A stretch of 64,000 nt of DNA from Aliamphritea hakodatensis (GTDB taxonomy: Bacteria > Pseudomonadota > Gammaproteobacteria > Pseudomonadales > Balneatricaceae): positions 1,240,001 through 1,304,000 of the forward strand of contig NZ_AP025281.1 of assembly GCF_024347195.1 (NCBI RefSeq), read 5' to 3'. Below the pieces are notes generated by a model. It was not told where the DNA came from. It searched no databases and saw nothing but the letters and a program-made list of their open reading frames with translations. The translations under genes were made by a program, and so were the position numbers. Below, one piece after another: positions 53,716 through 63,263 of this stretch (position 1 is its first letter; every line of letters starts with the position of its first letter).

Positions 53716-54609
53716 ATTAGCAGTATCTTCAGAAGCGGGTCCTTAAAGGCCCGCTTTATTATTTTATTAGTCCTTGCAATTGCGTTGGTGGTGCTTGACC
53801 TGAAATGGGCCAAGATGAATCAGACGCGCGCATACCTTTCTCTGGCGATTACACCCTTACAGTGGCTGGTGGATACCCCAGCGCAGGTGGCGGATGAACT
53901 CAGTGACGTGCTGATTACCCGGACGCAGCTGATCGAAGAGAACCGTCAGTTACGTCAGGAGGCTTTGTTGCTGAAGCGTAAAGTGCTTCAGGTGTCGGCG
54001 CTGACGGCGGAAAACGTGCGTCTTCGTGAACTGCTGAATGGCAGTCAGCGTCTGGCCAATGATGTCACGCTGACCGAGCTGATTGGCATTAATCCGGACC
54101 CGTTCCAGCATCAGGTTATTCTGAATAAAGGTTCAGAAGATGAAGTCTATGTGGGGCAGGCAGTGCTGGATGCAGGTGGCATCATGGGGCAGATTATTGA
54201 ATTGTCTCATTATACCAGCCGGGCAATGCTTATTACCGATTCACGGCATGCGATTCCTGTGGAAGTAAACCGTAACGGTTTTCGTTCGATTGCCCTGGGT
54301 AACGGTTCTGTTGATGAGCTGGAGCTGGGGCATGTGCCGGATACCGCTGATGTCCGGGAAGGGGATTTGCTGGTGTCTTCAGGTCTGGGTGGACGTTTCC
54401 CCCGGGGCTATCCGGTGGCGCGTATTACCAGCGTAACAAGAGATCCGGGACAAACCTTTGCAACGGTTAAAGCTAAGCCCACTGCACGGCTGAATAAGAG
54501 CCGGCATATTCTGCTGGTGGATTTGTCCGAACAGCAGCCTGAGCCTTTACCGCTCGCCGGAGAACTTGTTGCTGAGGAGGCTGACGCCGCTGCTCAGCCG
54601 GAGTCCTGA
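53716..54609 (+). CDS. mreC: Rod shape-determining protein MreC, apparent ATT start
   Basis: Membrane-anchored periplasmic scaffold linking MreB to wall synthases. The open frame has no ATG/GTG until TTG 53785, but in-frame codons from ATT 53716 encode SSIFRSGSLKARFIILLVLA, which matches the start of E. coli MreC (KPIFSRGPSLQIRL and the membrane helix). AGGAGG (53704-53709) lies six bases before the ATT, ideal spacing. The first 23 codons supply the membrane anchor lost by a TTG start. A coiled coil (about 70-105) and two beta domains follow (SEDEVYVGQAVLDAGGIMG, SSGLGGRFPRGYPVA). Predicted length 297 residues. Identity is certain; the ATT start is a strong inference. Confidence 0.88.
   Translation: MSSIFRSGSLKARFIILLVLAIALVVLDLKWAKMNQTRAYLSLAITPLQWLVDTPAQVADELSDVLITRTQLIEENRQLRQEALLLKRKVLQVSALTAENVRLRELLNGSQRLANDVTLTELIGINPDPFQHQVILNKGSEDEVYVGQAVLDAGGIMGQIIELSHYTSRAMLITDSRHAIPVEVNRNGFRSIALGNGSVDELELGHVPDTADVREGDLLVSSGLGGRFPRGYPVARITSVTRDPGQTFATVKAKPTARLNKSRHILLVDLSEQQPEPLPLAGELVAEEADAAAQPES
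53733..53768 (+). promoter_or_regulatory. Terminator-like hairpin inside the first codons of mreC
   Basis: AAGCGGG (53733-53739) pairs with CCCGCTT (53750-53756), with an inner CCT/AGG, followed by TTTATTATTTTATT. It covers codons 6-14 of mreC, so ribosomes starting at the ATT would unfold it. It may attenuate mreCD relative to mreB. Confidence 0.6.
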
Positions 54610-54611
54610 AG

Positions 54612-55100
54612 GTGAGTCAGCAGGAGCCGGGTGGCGGCGCGATTATTTTCGGTACCTTTCTGCTGGGGCTGATGCTCAGCCAGGTGCCTTTACCTACATC
54701 GGTTGAGTGGTTTCGCCCGGAATGGGTTGTCATTATTCTGATTTACTGGGTAATGGCATTACCGGAGCGGGTCGGTCTGGGCAGTGCTGTTTTATTAGGG
54801 CTGGCGCTGGATATTATTAAAGGTATCCCGCTGGGACTGAATGTGATCGCGCTGCTGGTGGTTGCCTATCTGACACTGATGCTGCACCGGCGTTTACGGA
54901 TGTTCCCTTTATGGCAGCAAGCTTTCGTGGTCATGATTCTGGTGGGCATTAATCAGTTACTGTTTAACTGGTTCCATGGTCTGATAGGTACCCGCAGTGA
55001 CAGCCTGATCTTTTTGCTGCCGGCGCTGATCAGCGCCATTTTATGGCCCTGGATGTTTGTGATCCTGCGTGGCCTGCGGCGTACTTTCAGGGTCAGTTAA
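54612..55100 (+). CDS. mreD: Rod shape-determining protein MreD
   Basis: Integral membrane partner of MreC and RodA/PBP2. The 162-residue product is mostly hydrophobic, with about five helices (IIFGTFLLGLMLSQVPLP, WVVIILIYWVMALPE, GLNVIALLVVAYLTLML, AFVVMILVGINQLLFNW, the last before the C-terminus) and the LALDIIKGIPLG motif. It starts at GTG two bases past the mreC stop. Confidence 0.92.
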   Translation: MSQQEPGGGAIIFGTFLLGLMLSQVPLPTSVEWFRPEWVVIILIYWVMALPERVGLGSAVLLGLALDIIKGIPLGLNVIALLVVAYLTLMLHRRLRMFPLWQQAFVVMILVGINQLLFNWFHGLIGTRSDSLIFLLPALISAILWPWMFVILRGLRRTFRVS

Positions 55101-55117
55101 CCAGACAGGTTTTTTCA

Positions 55118-55705
55118 ATGTCCGATCTTATTCTTGCATCTGCTTCACCCCGTCGCCGCGAATTATTGCAGCAGATAGGGGTGCGTTTTGATGTACAGCC
55201 TGTAGATATCCCGGAAGTAAAACGGCCGGATGAAAGCGCCGATGATTTTGTAAAACGGCTGGCTGTGGAGAAAGCCACGGCGGGTTGGGAGCGCAGCGGA
55301 CGGAATTTGCCCGTACTGGGGTCGGATACTGTCGTCGTGCTGGATGATCAGGTCATGGGTAAGCCCCGTAACCGTGAGCATGGCATTGCAATGTTGCAGG
55401 CGCTTTCCGGGCGTGAGCACCAGGTTATGACGGCCTTGGCTATAGTTAATAATGAACAAACACAGGTACGTGCAGTCTCAACCCGTGTGCAGTTTAAAGA
55501 ACTGTCTGACGAGTTATGCCTGAGGTACTGGGAAACCGGTGAGCCGGCAGACAAAGCCGGTGGTTACGGGATTCAGGGGCTGGGTGCGGTGTTTGTTGCC
55601 AGTATGAGCGGAAGTTATTCGTCTGTAGTCGGTTTGCCGCTGGCCGAAACTGCAGATCTGTTGAATGTATTTAAGGTGCCGTTTTGGCAATGCGCAGCAG
55701 AATGA
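55118..55705 (+). CDS. Maf-family nucleotide pyrophosphatase
   Basis: House-cleaning hydrolase for dTTP, UTP and modified nucleotides (YhdE subgroup). The 195-residue protein begins MSDLILASASPRRRELLQQI, then VLGSDTVVVLDDQVMGKP and KAGGYGIQGLGAVFV, the family motifs. ATG 55118 lies shortly after CAGGT; the longer frame overlaps mreD. The mreBCD-maf-rng-yhdP order is as in E. coli. Confidence 0.93.
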   Translation: MSDLILASASPRRRELLQQIGVRFDVQPVDIPEVKRPDESADDFVKRLAVEKATAGWERSGRNLPVLGSDTVVVLDDQVMGKPRNREHGIAMLQALSGREHQVMTALAIVNNEQTQVRAVSTRVQFKELSDELCLRYWETGEPADKAGGYGIQGLGAVFVASMSGSYSSVVGLPLAETADLLNVFKVPFWQCAAE

Positions 55706-55772
55706 ATGTCATGACAATGTAATAACTCCGGCTGATAGTTTCTGTATAGCGGCAAACACGTAAGGATAGATG

Positions 55773-57254
55773 ATGAGCGAAGAGATACTGATTAACTTTA
55801 CCCCGATGGAAACCCGGGTAGCAGTCATTGAGAACGGAATGCCGCAGGAGATTTACATAGAACGGGCAGAGCGTCGCGGCATTGTCGGTAATATTTATAA
55901 AGGTAAGGTTGTCCGGGTGTTGCCCGGTATGCAGGCGGCGTTTGTTGATATCGGTCTGGAGCGGGCGGCGTTTATCCACGTTGATGAGTTACAGAGACCT
56001 GATTCCGCTGATGATTCAGGCAAAGCCAACATTGCCATTAACCACCTGTTACGCGAAGGCCAGCCACTGGTCGTGCAGGTGACTAAAGATCCTCTGGGCA
56101 CCAAGGGTGCCCGCCTGACCACTAATTTGTCTATTCCTTCCCGTTATCTGGTGTATATGCCGGGTAATGAGCATATTGGTATCTCCCAGCGTATTGAAGA
56201 CAGCGATGAGCGTGACCGGTTACGTAATCTGGTTGAAAAAGCCGTTGCTGATCTTGGTCAGGACGGCGATACCAATATCGGTGGTTTTATCTTACGAACA
56301 GTGTCAGAAGGTGCCTGCGAGCAGGAACTGACGCTGGATATTCAGTTCCTTTGCCGTTTATGGCGTGCCGTTGAACGTAAGATTAAAGAGTCTCCGGTGG
56401 CATCGATTATTTATGAAGATCTGCCACTGAATATGCGTGCCCTGCGTGATATGGCTCATGCCGGTGTTGAGCGTATCCGGATTGATTCTAAAGAGACGTT
56501 CCAGAAGTCGGTGGATTTTGCTGCGGCACTGGTGCCGCAGATTGGCGATATTCTGGAGTATTACCCCGGCGAACGGCCGATCTTTGATCTTTATAATATT
56601 GAGGAAGAAATTCAGAAAGCCCTGGGCCGTAAAGTTGAACTGAAATCCGGTGGGTATCTGATTTTTGATCAGACCGAAGCGATGACCACGGTGGATATTA
56701 ACACCGGTGCTTATGTGGGCCACCGTAACCTTGAAGAAACGATATTTAAGACCAATCTTGAAGCCGCTACCGCGATAGGCCGACAGCTGCGTTTAAGAAA
56801 TCTGGGCGGCATCATCATTATCGACTTTATTGATATGGTGGATGAAGACCATCAGCGTCAGGTATTGCGGACGCTGGAACGGGTATTGGAAAGGGATCAT
56901 GTAAAGTGCAAACTGACCGGTGTATCTGAACTGGGGCTGGTGGAAATGACCCGCAAACGGACCCGGGAAAGTCTCGAGCATGTGCTGTGTCAGCCCTGTA
57001 ATCACTGTCAGGGGCGTGGCTCGATCAAAACACCGGAAACCGTGTGTTACGAGATTTTTCGGGAAATTCTGCGTCAGCACCGGGCCTATGATACCGATAG
57101 CTATCTGGTGCTTGCCTCGGAGTCTGTGGTGGATATGCTGCAGGATGATGCTTCGGATCATGTTGCTGAACTGGAGGCCTTCATTGGTAAATCAATCCGT
57201 TTTCAGGCGGAAGCAATGTATAGCCCTGAGCACTATGATGTGGTGCTGCGGTAA
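55773..57254 (+). CDS. rng: Ribonuclease G
   Basis: Endonuclease maturing the 16S rRNA 5' end and degrading some mRNAs. The 493-residue protein has an embedded S1 domain (RRGIVGNIYKGKVVRVLPGM, VDIGLERAAFIHVDEL), the RNase E/G core with SGGYLIFDQTEAMTTVDINT, whose Asp binds Mg, and the zinc-link CQPCNHCQGRG. The second of two adjacent ATGs (55773) has better spacing from AAGGA. Confidence 0.95.
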   Translation: MSEEILINFTPMETRVAVIENGMPQEIYIERAERRGIVGNIYKGKVVRVLPGMQAAFVDIGLERAAFIHVDELQRPDSADDSGKANIAINHLLREGQPLVVQVTKDPLGTKGARLTTNLSIPSRYLVYMPGNEHIGISQRIEDSDERDRLRNLVEKAVADLGQDGDTNIGGFILRTVSEGACEQELTLDIQFLCRLWRAVERKIKESPVASIIYEDLPLNMRALRDMAHAGVERIRIDSKETFQKSVDFAAALVPQIGDILEYYPGERPIFDLYNIEEEIQKALGRKVELKSGGYLIFDQTEAMTTVDINTGAYVGHRNLEETIFKTNLEAATAIGRQLRLRNLGGIIIIDFIDMVDEDHQRQVLRTLERVLERDHVKCKLTGVSELGLVEMTRKRTRESLEHVLCQPCNHCQGRGSIKTPETVCYEIFREILRQHRAYDTDSYLVLASESVVDMLQDDASDHVAELEAFIGKSIRFQAEAMYSPEHYDVVLR

Positions 57255-57259
57255 AAACC

Positions 57260-60200
57260 ATGTGGTTGCTTAAAACAGGCGTTCGCTGGCTAAACTGGCT
57301 GGTGCTGGCTGTTTTGCTGTTGCTGGTCATTGCGATGCTGGCAATCCGGCAGATGATGCCGCTGGTGAGCGATTATCGTGAAGATATCAGCAGTTATCTG
57401 AGCCGGCAGCTGAATGCTGAGATCAGCATGCAGCAGATCAGTGCTGACTGGGACGGACGCTATCCGCGACTGTATGTCAGTGATCTGCAGGCCCGTTTAC
57501 CGGATGAAAATCTGGATGTTCAGGTGCAAAGTCTGGATCTGAGCTTCAATTTTGTTGCCAGCCTGTTACGGGGTGAACCTCTTTTTCAGCGTATAGATGT
57601 GCGCGGTGTTCAGACCCGTGTCATTCTGCCGGCAGACCTTGGTGCTGAGGTGCCTGTTGCTCCTGGTTCCGGTTTGCAAACGGAAGTGCCGCAATGGCTC
57701 ACTCTGTTGCTGAATCAGCCGCGTATTTATGTATCAGACAGCCAGATTTTACTGCAGCCGTCCCAGGGGGACGCGGTGGCTGTACAGCTGCAGTCTGCGC
57801 AGTTAGAAAATACCTCAGAACAGCATCAGCTGTCAGTGGGGCTGGAACTGGCGGTTGCCGGTGAACCTGCGAATACCCTGCGGCTGGTTCTGGAAAGCAA
57901 TGGCCTTAAGCAGACACCGGCAGTGGATTTTTATGTGCAGGCCAATGCGTTATCCACTGGCCTGCTTGATACCGTCAGGCGGTTGCTGCCGGGCGTTGGT
58001 GGGCTGAATGAGGTGGATGTTGAGCAGCTTGATGCCGGTATCAGCCTTTGGGGGCGCTGGAGCAATGGCGCGATCAGCCGCTTGCGTACCCGGATGGATA
58101 TCAGATCGTTGCTACTTGAACAGCCTCAGCCTGTTCATCTGGAAGACTTTACTGCGGATCTGGTGTTTTCTGAAGAGGCCGGCCTGAAGCGTTTGCGGGC
58201 CAGTCATCTGGAAGGTGTGCTGGACTCGGCCCGGTTAAGAATTAACGAGGCGGTGCTGCAGCAGCGTCATGACAGCCTGCGTTTTACCATGCCTGAGCAG
58301 AATCTTGGTCGTCTGGAGGCCTGGCTGTTACAGCAGTCTTTTATTCCGCAGGCAGTGCGTGATGAAATCGCTTTGCTGGCTTTGCAGGGGAATGTTCGGA
58401 ATATTCAGGTGGACTGGCCTGTTCTGTCTGACGCTGACCCGGAGGGAGGCGTTGATCTGGCCGCTGTCGGATTACCTGCTTTCAGCCCTCTGGATTTTGC
58501 CGCTGTTGCCGATCTGGACCGGGTTGGATTTAACGGCTATGAAGGTGCACCGGCGATGCAGGGTGTGGATGGCCGTCTTGAGCTGGCGTATCAGGATGAT
58601 GAGCTGAATGGCCGGATTGATCTGGCCAGCGATGATCTTGGTCTGTTCTTTCCGGAAGAGTTTAATGCTGGCTGGCGTTTTGACTATGCCCGCGGCACAA
58701 CCTTTTTCCACCTGAAGGAGCAGGTGCTGACGCTCAGCAGTGACCTTGTGCGCCTCCGCAAAGAAGGGATAAACGCCAGTGGCCGCTGGAGCCTTTATCT
58801 GCCGCTTGATCCTGAGATTCGCAGCGAGCTGACATTGCTGATTGGCATTAAAGATGCCGATGGCCGGTTAGCGCCGACCCTGATTCCCCATAAAGAACTT
58901 TCTGACGAACTGAATAACTGGGTAACTGCTGCCGTGAAGCAGGGGCAGGTGACTGAAGGAAGTCTGTTGCTTCATACCAATACCCGTTCGGCTTTCAGTG
59001 ATGAACCGCAGGTTGTTCAGCTGTTCCTGGATGTGAAGGGCGGCACCATTGACTATGATCCGAACTGGCCTGCCGTTACTGGCACGGATGCCACCATGCT
59101 GATGCGTGAAGAAGGGCTGGAAATTTATGCCACCGGCGGTCAGTTAAAGGGCAGTGCTCTGGAGCAGGCGTGGGTATATTTACCACCGGGAACCGAAACA
59201 TTACGGGTATTGGGATGGGCTCAGGGGGATGCTGGTAATATTCAGGATGTGCTGCTGGGCAGCAATATCTTTTCTGAACCGGTTGAAGAGTTGCAGCAAT
59301 GGCGGGTAACCGGGCAGGCAAAGACTGCCGTGAACCTGAATTTACCGCTGGACGATCCTGAAGCGGTACCTGATGTGGATGTGGCTGTGGATTTATCTGC
59401 AGGGCAGCTCAGCTCAGACGCGCGTCAGTTAAGTTTGTCCGGGCTGGTCGGGCGCTTGAATTATAATCAGCGCAAGGGCCTGTCATCACCGTCACTGAAA
59501 GGGCAGATATTCGGAGAGCCGTTTAGCGCTACCATTCTCAGCCGGAATACCCGGCAGGGCACCGTTACTTCGACGACGTTAAACTCCCGGGTCGAGCTGA
59601 AGAAAATTCAGCAATGGACCGGAGAAACCGTGCTCAGCGGTATGCAGGGCAGGCAGGCGTATACCGCTACGCTGGATATCTGTGCAACGGCCAGTTGTTC
59701 TAAGTTGCAGATTGAGAGTGATCTGAAGGACACTGAACTGAGTTTTTTTGCACCGCTTAATAAGCCAAAAGGTGAAAGATTGCCTTCGCGATTCTCTATG
59801 AATTTTGCGGCTACGCCGACGCTGACGTTTAACTTAGGTCAGCGGCTGGCGGCGGCGATGGTGTTGAGAGGGGAGGACATTGAACGTGCTAAGTTTGATT
59901 TTGGCACGCAGAAAACCTCTTTACCTGCGCAACCGGGGTACAGTCTGTCTGGTTACCTTGACCGTTTAAATATCGACGAATTACAGCAGTTTTTATCGGC
60001 TAACGGTCTGGTGAATGAGACTTCGCCGGCCCCGGGCGGTACGGCATCGGCATCGCCGGCGGCGCTTGAGGCAATTGCAGAAATTGATATGACGCTGTCT
60101 GAAGTGTCTTTTGGAACCACCCGGCTTAAAGATGTCCGCTTAGAATTGCAGGACCTTGGTGAGCAGCGCCGGATCAGCCTTCACAGTTCCGCAGTGCAGG

Positions 60201-61180
60201 GGTCGCTCACGATTAGTGATAACCGTCCATATTTGCTGGATCTGGCCTATATCGACCTTGATGCCCTGTTGCCTGAAGATGCCGGTGATAATGCAGCAGA
60301 AGCGCCGTTTGTGGATTCAGCCATCAGGCCTGGTCAGTTGCCGGCTGCGAATGTAAAAGTTGGTCAGTTGGTGTACCACGGTAAGCGCTGGGGAGAGTGG
60401 GGCTTTAGTCTGCGAACCCAGGATGGCGACAGCGTATTCAGTGACCTGTACGGGCGTATGGATCAGTTGAATATTAAAGGTGATATACGCTGGTCTTCCG
60501 GTACGCCTTCGCAGTCAGAACTGCGCCTGAGCTTACGGGGCGATAATGTCGGACAAAGTCTGATGACTGCAGGCTATCAAAAGGTGCTGGAAACCAGAGA
60601 GTTTCGTGCGGATACCAAAATGTTCTGGTCCGGTGCGCCCTGGCAGTTCAGTCTGGGACGTGTCAGAGGGGGCGCAGACTTTGTTGCGGAAGAAGGGCGA
60701 CTGATTGAAAGCGGAACTTCCAGTAACTTTTTGCGTATTTTTGGCATTCTGAACCTGAATACCCTTGGCCGGCGGTTGCGGCTGGATTTCAAGGATCTGT
60801 TTGCCAAGGGCGTCAGTTTCGATGTACTTAAAGGCCGCTACCGGATTGAAAACGGTATCGCGTCGAGTGTGGAGCCTCTGACACTGGATGGCCCTTCGGC
60901 CGATGTTCAGCTCACCGGTGATATCGATCTGGTGACGGAAACGCTCAATACGGAAATGCAGGTCACCTTGCCGGTGACCGATAACCTGCCGATTGCGGCT
61001 GCTCTGTTAGGCGCGCCTCAGATTGCCGGCGCAGCGTTTATCATCGATAAACTGTTCGGCGATGAAATTAAAGAAAAGGTGGCCGCGGTGCGCTACCGGA
61101 TGCAGGGCGACTGGGGCGATCCGCAGTTCGAACTGATTACTTCCGGAAAAGACCGGACGCAGGGTGTGGTTGAAAACTGA
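57260..61180 (+). CDS. yhdP: YhdP-family AsmA-like inner-membrane protein
   Basis: A 1306-residue protein with one N-terminal membrane helix (LVLAVLLLLVIAMLAI) and a very long periplasmic part. In E. coli YhdP, with TamB and YdbH, forms a groove-shaped bridge moving phospholipid to the outer membrane. Visible family features: DWDGRYPRLYVSDLQ near the start, many amphipathic beta-strand stretches, and the AsmA-like C-terminal region with SGTSSNFLRIFGILNLNT and the final NLPIAAALLGAPQIAGAAF. It begins five bases after rng. Confidence 0.92.
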   Translation: MWLLKTGVRWLNWLVLAVLLLLVIAMLAIRQMMPLVSDYREDISSYLSRQLNAEISMQQISADWDGRYPRLYVSDLQARLPDENLDVQVQSLDLSFNFVASLLRGEPLFQRIDVRGVQTRVILPADLGAEVPVAPGSGLQTEVPQWLTLLLNQPRIYVSDSQILLQPSQGDAVAVQLQSAQLENTSEQHQLSVGLELAVAGEPANTLRLVLESNGLKQTPAVDFYVQANALSTGLLDTVRRLLPGVGGLNEVDVEQLDAGISLWGRWSNGAISRLRTRMDIRSLLLEQPQPVHLEDFTADLVFSEEAGLKRLRASHLEGVLDSARLRINEAVLQQRHDSLRFTMPEQNLGRLEAWLLQQSFIPQAVRDEIALLALQGNVRNIQVDWPVLSDADPEGGVDLAAVGLPAFSPLDFAAVADLDRVGFNGYEGAPAMQGVDGRLELAYQDDELNGRIDLASDDLGLFFPEEFNAGWRFDYARGTTFFHLKEQVLTLSSDLVRLRKEGINASGRWSLYLPLDPEIRSELTLLIGIKDADGRLAPTLIPHKELSDELNNWVTAAVKQGQVTEGSLLLHTNTRSAFSDEPQVVQLFLDVKGGTIDYDPNWPAVTGTDATMLMREEGLEIYATGGQLKGSALEQAWVYLPPGTETLRVLGWAQGDAGNIQDVLLGSNIFSEPVEELQQWRVTGQAKTAVNLNLPLDDPEAVPDVDVAVDLSAGQLSSDARQLSLSGLVGRLNYNQRKGLSSPSLKGQIFGEPFSATILSRNTRQGTVTSTTLNSRVELKKIQQWTGETVLSGMQGRQAYTATLDICATASCSKLQIESDLKDTELSFFAPLNKPKGERLPSRFSMNFAATPTLTFNLGQRLAAAMVLRGEDIERAKFDFGTQKTSLPAQPGYSLSGYLDRLNIDELQQFLSANGLVNETSPAPGGTASASPAALEAIAEIDMTLSEVSFGTTRLKDVRLELQDLGEQRRISLHSSAVQGSLTISDNRPYLLDLAYIDLDALLPEDAGDNAAEAPFVDSAIRPGQLPAANVKVGQLVYHGKRWGEWGFSLRTQDGDSVFSDLYGRMDQLNIKGDIRWSSGTPSQSELRLSLRGDNVGQSLMTAGYQKVLETREFRADTKMFWSGAPWQFSLGRVRGGADFVAEEGRLIESGTSSNFLRIFGILNLNTLGRRLRLDFKDLFAKGVSFDVLKGRYRIENGIASSVEPLTLDGPSADVQLTGDIDLVTETLNTEMQVTLPVTDNLPIAAALLGAPQIAGAAFIIDKLFGDEIKEKVAAVRYRMQGDWGDPQFELITSGKDRTQGVVEN

Positions 61181-61203
61181 CCCGCGTCCTTAGCCGGAAA
61201 GAT

Positions 61204-61746
61204 TTAAAGCTGGAAGCGGGACTCAGCCCGTTCCCGGAGGTACTTAAACAGCTTCCGGGCGGCAACCGGCGGTTTATTCTGAGACAGCTCTTTTTTAGCA
61301 TTGCGCAGCAACTGGCGCAGGTGCTGAATATCGGCACCGTCATCTTCATTCAGATAGGCCTGCAGGTCAGCATTGTCACCCTCAATCAGGCGGTCACGCC
61401 AGCGTTCCAGTTTATGGAACATCTGTGCATGTGCCTGTTTGCCCGCTTCAAAGCGGTCCAGGGCGGCTTCAATGGCTTCTGTGTCTTCGCTGCGCATCAA
61501 CCGGCCGATGTATTGCAGGTGGCGGCGAATCGCCTCTGAACGGGGCTGAAGGCGGCCTGCTTCAACGATGGCAGCACGCAGCTCCTCACTCATTGGTACC
61601 TGTTCAGCCTGCTCTTTGTTCAGCGCGGTGATTTTGGCGCCCAGATCCTGTAAGGCTTCCATTTCGCGCTTACGCTGGGTTTTTGAAACCCATTCTTCAT
61701 CATCGTTAAACTGTTCGTCGGCGTCCGGGAAATATTGGTTACTCAT
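61204..61746 (-). CDS. darP: Ribosome-associated protein DarP (YjgA, DUF615)
   Basis: Helps late assembly of the 50S subunit. The 180-residue acidic/helical protein has EEWVSKTQRKREMEALQDLG, EAIRRHLQYIGRLMR and RRLRELRNAKKELSQ-like segments (here LRQLLRNAKKELSQNKPP), and ends KYLRERAES. ATG 61746 follows GTGGA; a GTG three codons upstream is less likely. Confidence 0.9.
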   Translation of the reverse strand: MSNQYFPDADEQFNDDEEWVSKTQRKREMEALQDLGAKITALNKEQAEQVPMSEELRAAIVEAGRLQPRSEAIRRHLQYIGRLMRSEDTEAIEAALDRFEAGKQAHAQMFHKLERWRDRLIEGDNADLQAYLNEDDGADIQHLRQLLRNAKKELSQNKPPVAARKLFKYLRERAESRFQL

Positions 61747-61784
61747 AATGTCCACTTAACTTAAGGGGGTTAGCGGGTATGCCA

Positions 61785-63134
61785 CTAACTATAGAAGAAG
61801 GTTGCCAGACCGAGAAAGGCAAAGAAGCCTACTACATCGGTGATGGTTGTCAGTAATACGCTGCCGGCCAGTGCCGGGTCGATTCCCCAGGCTTTAAGAA
61901 TAATCGGTAACAGCGTGCCGGCCAGCGCAGCAGCTATCAGGTTGATGACAATGGCACAGCCGATAATAAGGCCGATGGTGGTGTCCTGAAACCAGAGTAC
62001 CGCAATCACTGCAACCACAATGGCCCAGAGGATACCGTTGGCAGTGCCGACCACCAGTTCACGGTTCAGCAACCAGCCGGCGTTAGACCGTTCAACGTGG
62101 CCCAGAGCCTGACCCCGGATCACCAGCGTTAATGCCTGGCTGCCGGCAATGCCGCCCATACTGGCGACAATGGGCATCAGTACCGCCAGGGCAACCACCT
62201 TATCGATGGTGTCTTCAAATATGCCAATGACCGCTGAGGCAATGAAGGCCGTAATCAGGTTAACCCCCAGCCATACCGCTCTGCGGCGGGTGGTTTTCAT
62301 AACCGGGGCGAAAGTATCTTCGTCGTCGTCCAGACCCGCCATACTCATCAGCGAGTGGTCGGCGTCTTCACGGATGACGTCGACCACGTCATCGATGGTG
62401 ATACGGCCCAGCAGCTTGTTATTTTCGTCTACCACAGGTGCGGATACCAGATCTTCCTGTTCGAACAGTTGTGCGACCTTGTCATCCGGCATTTCTGCTT
62501 CAATGGGTTCCGCGTCGGTGGACATGATTTCCCGGACAGTGATGCTCGGGTCGCTGACCAGCATCCGGGTCAGCGGCAGGTTGCCGATGTATTCATCTTT
62601 CCGGTTAACCACGAACAGGCTGTCGGTCATATCCGGCAGCTCGTCGTGCCGGCGCAGGAAGCGTAACGCTGTTTCCACGCTGATATCCGGGCGCACCGTG
62701 ATGGTGTCTGTGTTCATCAGGCCGCCGGCGGTATCTTCCGGGTAAGACAATACCGCTTCCAGACGTTCCCGGTTCTGGCTGCCCATTGAGCGCAGAATTT
62801 CCCGGGTCAGGGTTTCCGGCAGTTGCTGGATGACGTCGGCCATGTCATCGGTTTCAAGGGCTTCGGTGATGGCCAGAACTTCCTGCGCGTCCATCTGGCT
62901 GAGGATTTCGGTCCGTACATCATCCCCCAGATCCTGCAGTACATCGGCTTCCAGTTCCTGGTGAATCAGACTCCAGAGCAGGCGCCGTTCTTTCGGTGGC
63001 GATTTTTCCAGCAGGTGAGCGACCTCAGAGGGGCGCAGGGTATTGTTGAGGGTATAACGAATCTGTTTGAACTCACCACTTTCCACAGCTTCTGAGAGTT
63101 TATCTAGATCTGTTCTTTCAGTGGTTTCGATCAT
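61785..63134 (-). CDS. mgtE: Magnesium transporter MgtE
   Basis: Mg-gated channel of the inner membrane. The 449-residue protein has the N-terminal superhelical domain (EVAHLLEKSPPKERRLLW, DMADVIQQLPE), two CBS domains (about 140-260) and five C-terminal helices with GGIAGSQALTLVIRGQALG and the end FFAFLGLATFFYS. The last segment lines the pore. It lies in the usual ptsO-mgtE-darP neighbourhood. Confidence 0.95.
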   Translation of the reverse strand: MIETTERTDLDKLSEAVESGEFKQIRYTLNNTLRPSEVAHLLEKSPPKERRLLWSLIHQELEADVLQDLGDDVRTEILSQMDAQEVLAITEALETDDMADVIQQLPETLTREILRSMGSQNRERLEAVLSYPEDTAGGLMNTDTITVRPDISVETALRFLRRHDELPDMTDSLFVVNRKDEYIGNLPLTRMLVSDPSITVREIMSTDAEPIEAEMPDDKVAQLFEQEDLVSAPVVDENNKLLGRITIDDVVDVIREDADHSLMSMAGLDDDEDTFAPVMKTTRRRAVWLGVNLITAFIASAVIGIFEDTIDKVVALAVLMPIVASMGGIAGSQALTLVIRGQALGHVERSNAGWLLNRELVVGTANGILWAIVVAVIAVLWFQDTTIGLIIGCAIVINLIAAALAGTLLPIILKAWGIDPALAGSVLLTTITDVVGFFAFLGLATFFYS

Positions 63135-63201
63135 TCAGGGCCTCAGCAATTCCGGAAAAAGTGACGGGCAGGCATAACCGGCTTATCACCGGTGAAAGGC
63201 T

Positions 63202-63230
63202 ATTATAGCGGATTGTTTTTCAAGGGATAA
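63202..63230 (-). promoter_or_regulatory. Candidate mgtE promoter
   Basis: On the minus strand TTATCC (plus 63225-63230), 17-base spacer, perfect TATAAT (plus 63202-63207). The leader then carries ACCGG/CCGGT (63177-63193), a small stem. No Mg riboswitch was recognised. Confidence 0.45.
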
Positions 63231-63263
63231 GGGATGATTGCGGCAGGAGCGGGTGTGGCAGGC

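Noticed and set aside
53649..53784. Region between mreB and TTG 53785 read as noncoding with a terminator
   Set aside because: Codons from 53716 encode a stretch matching MreC N-termini with the membrane helix, so most of it is coding; the hairpin is within the gene.
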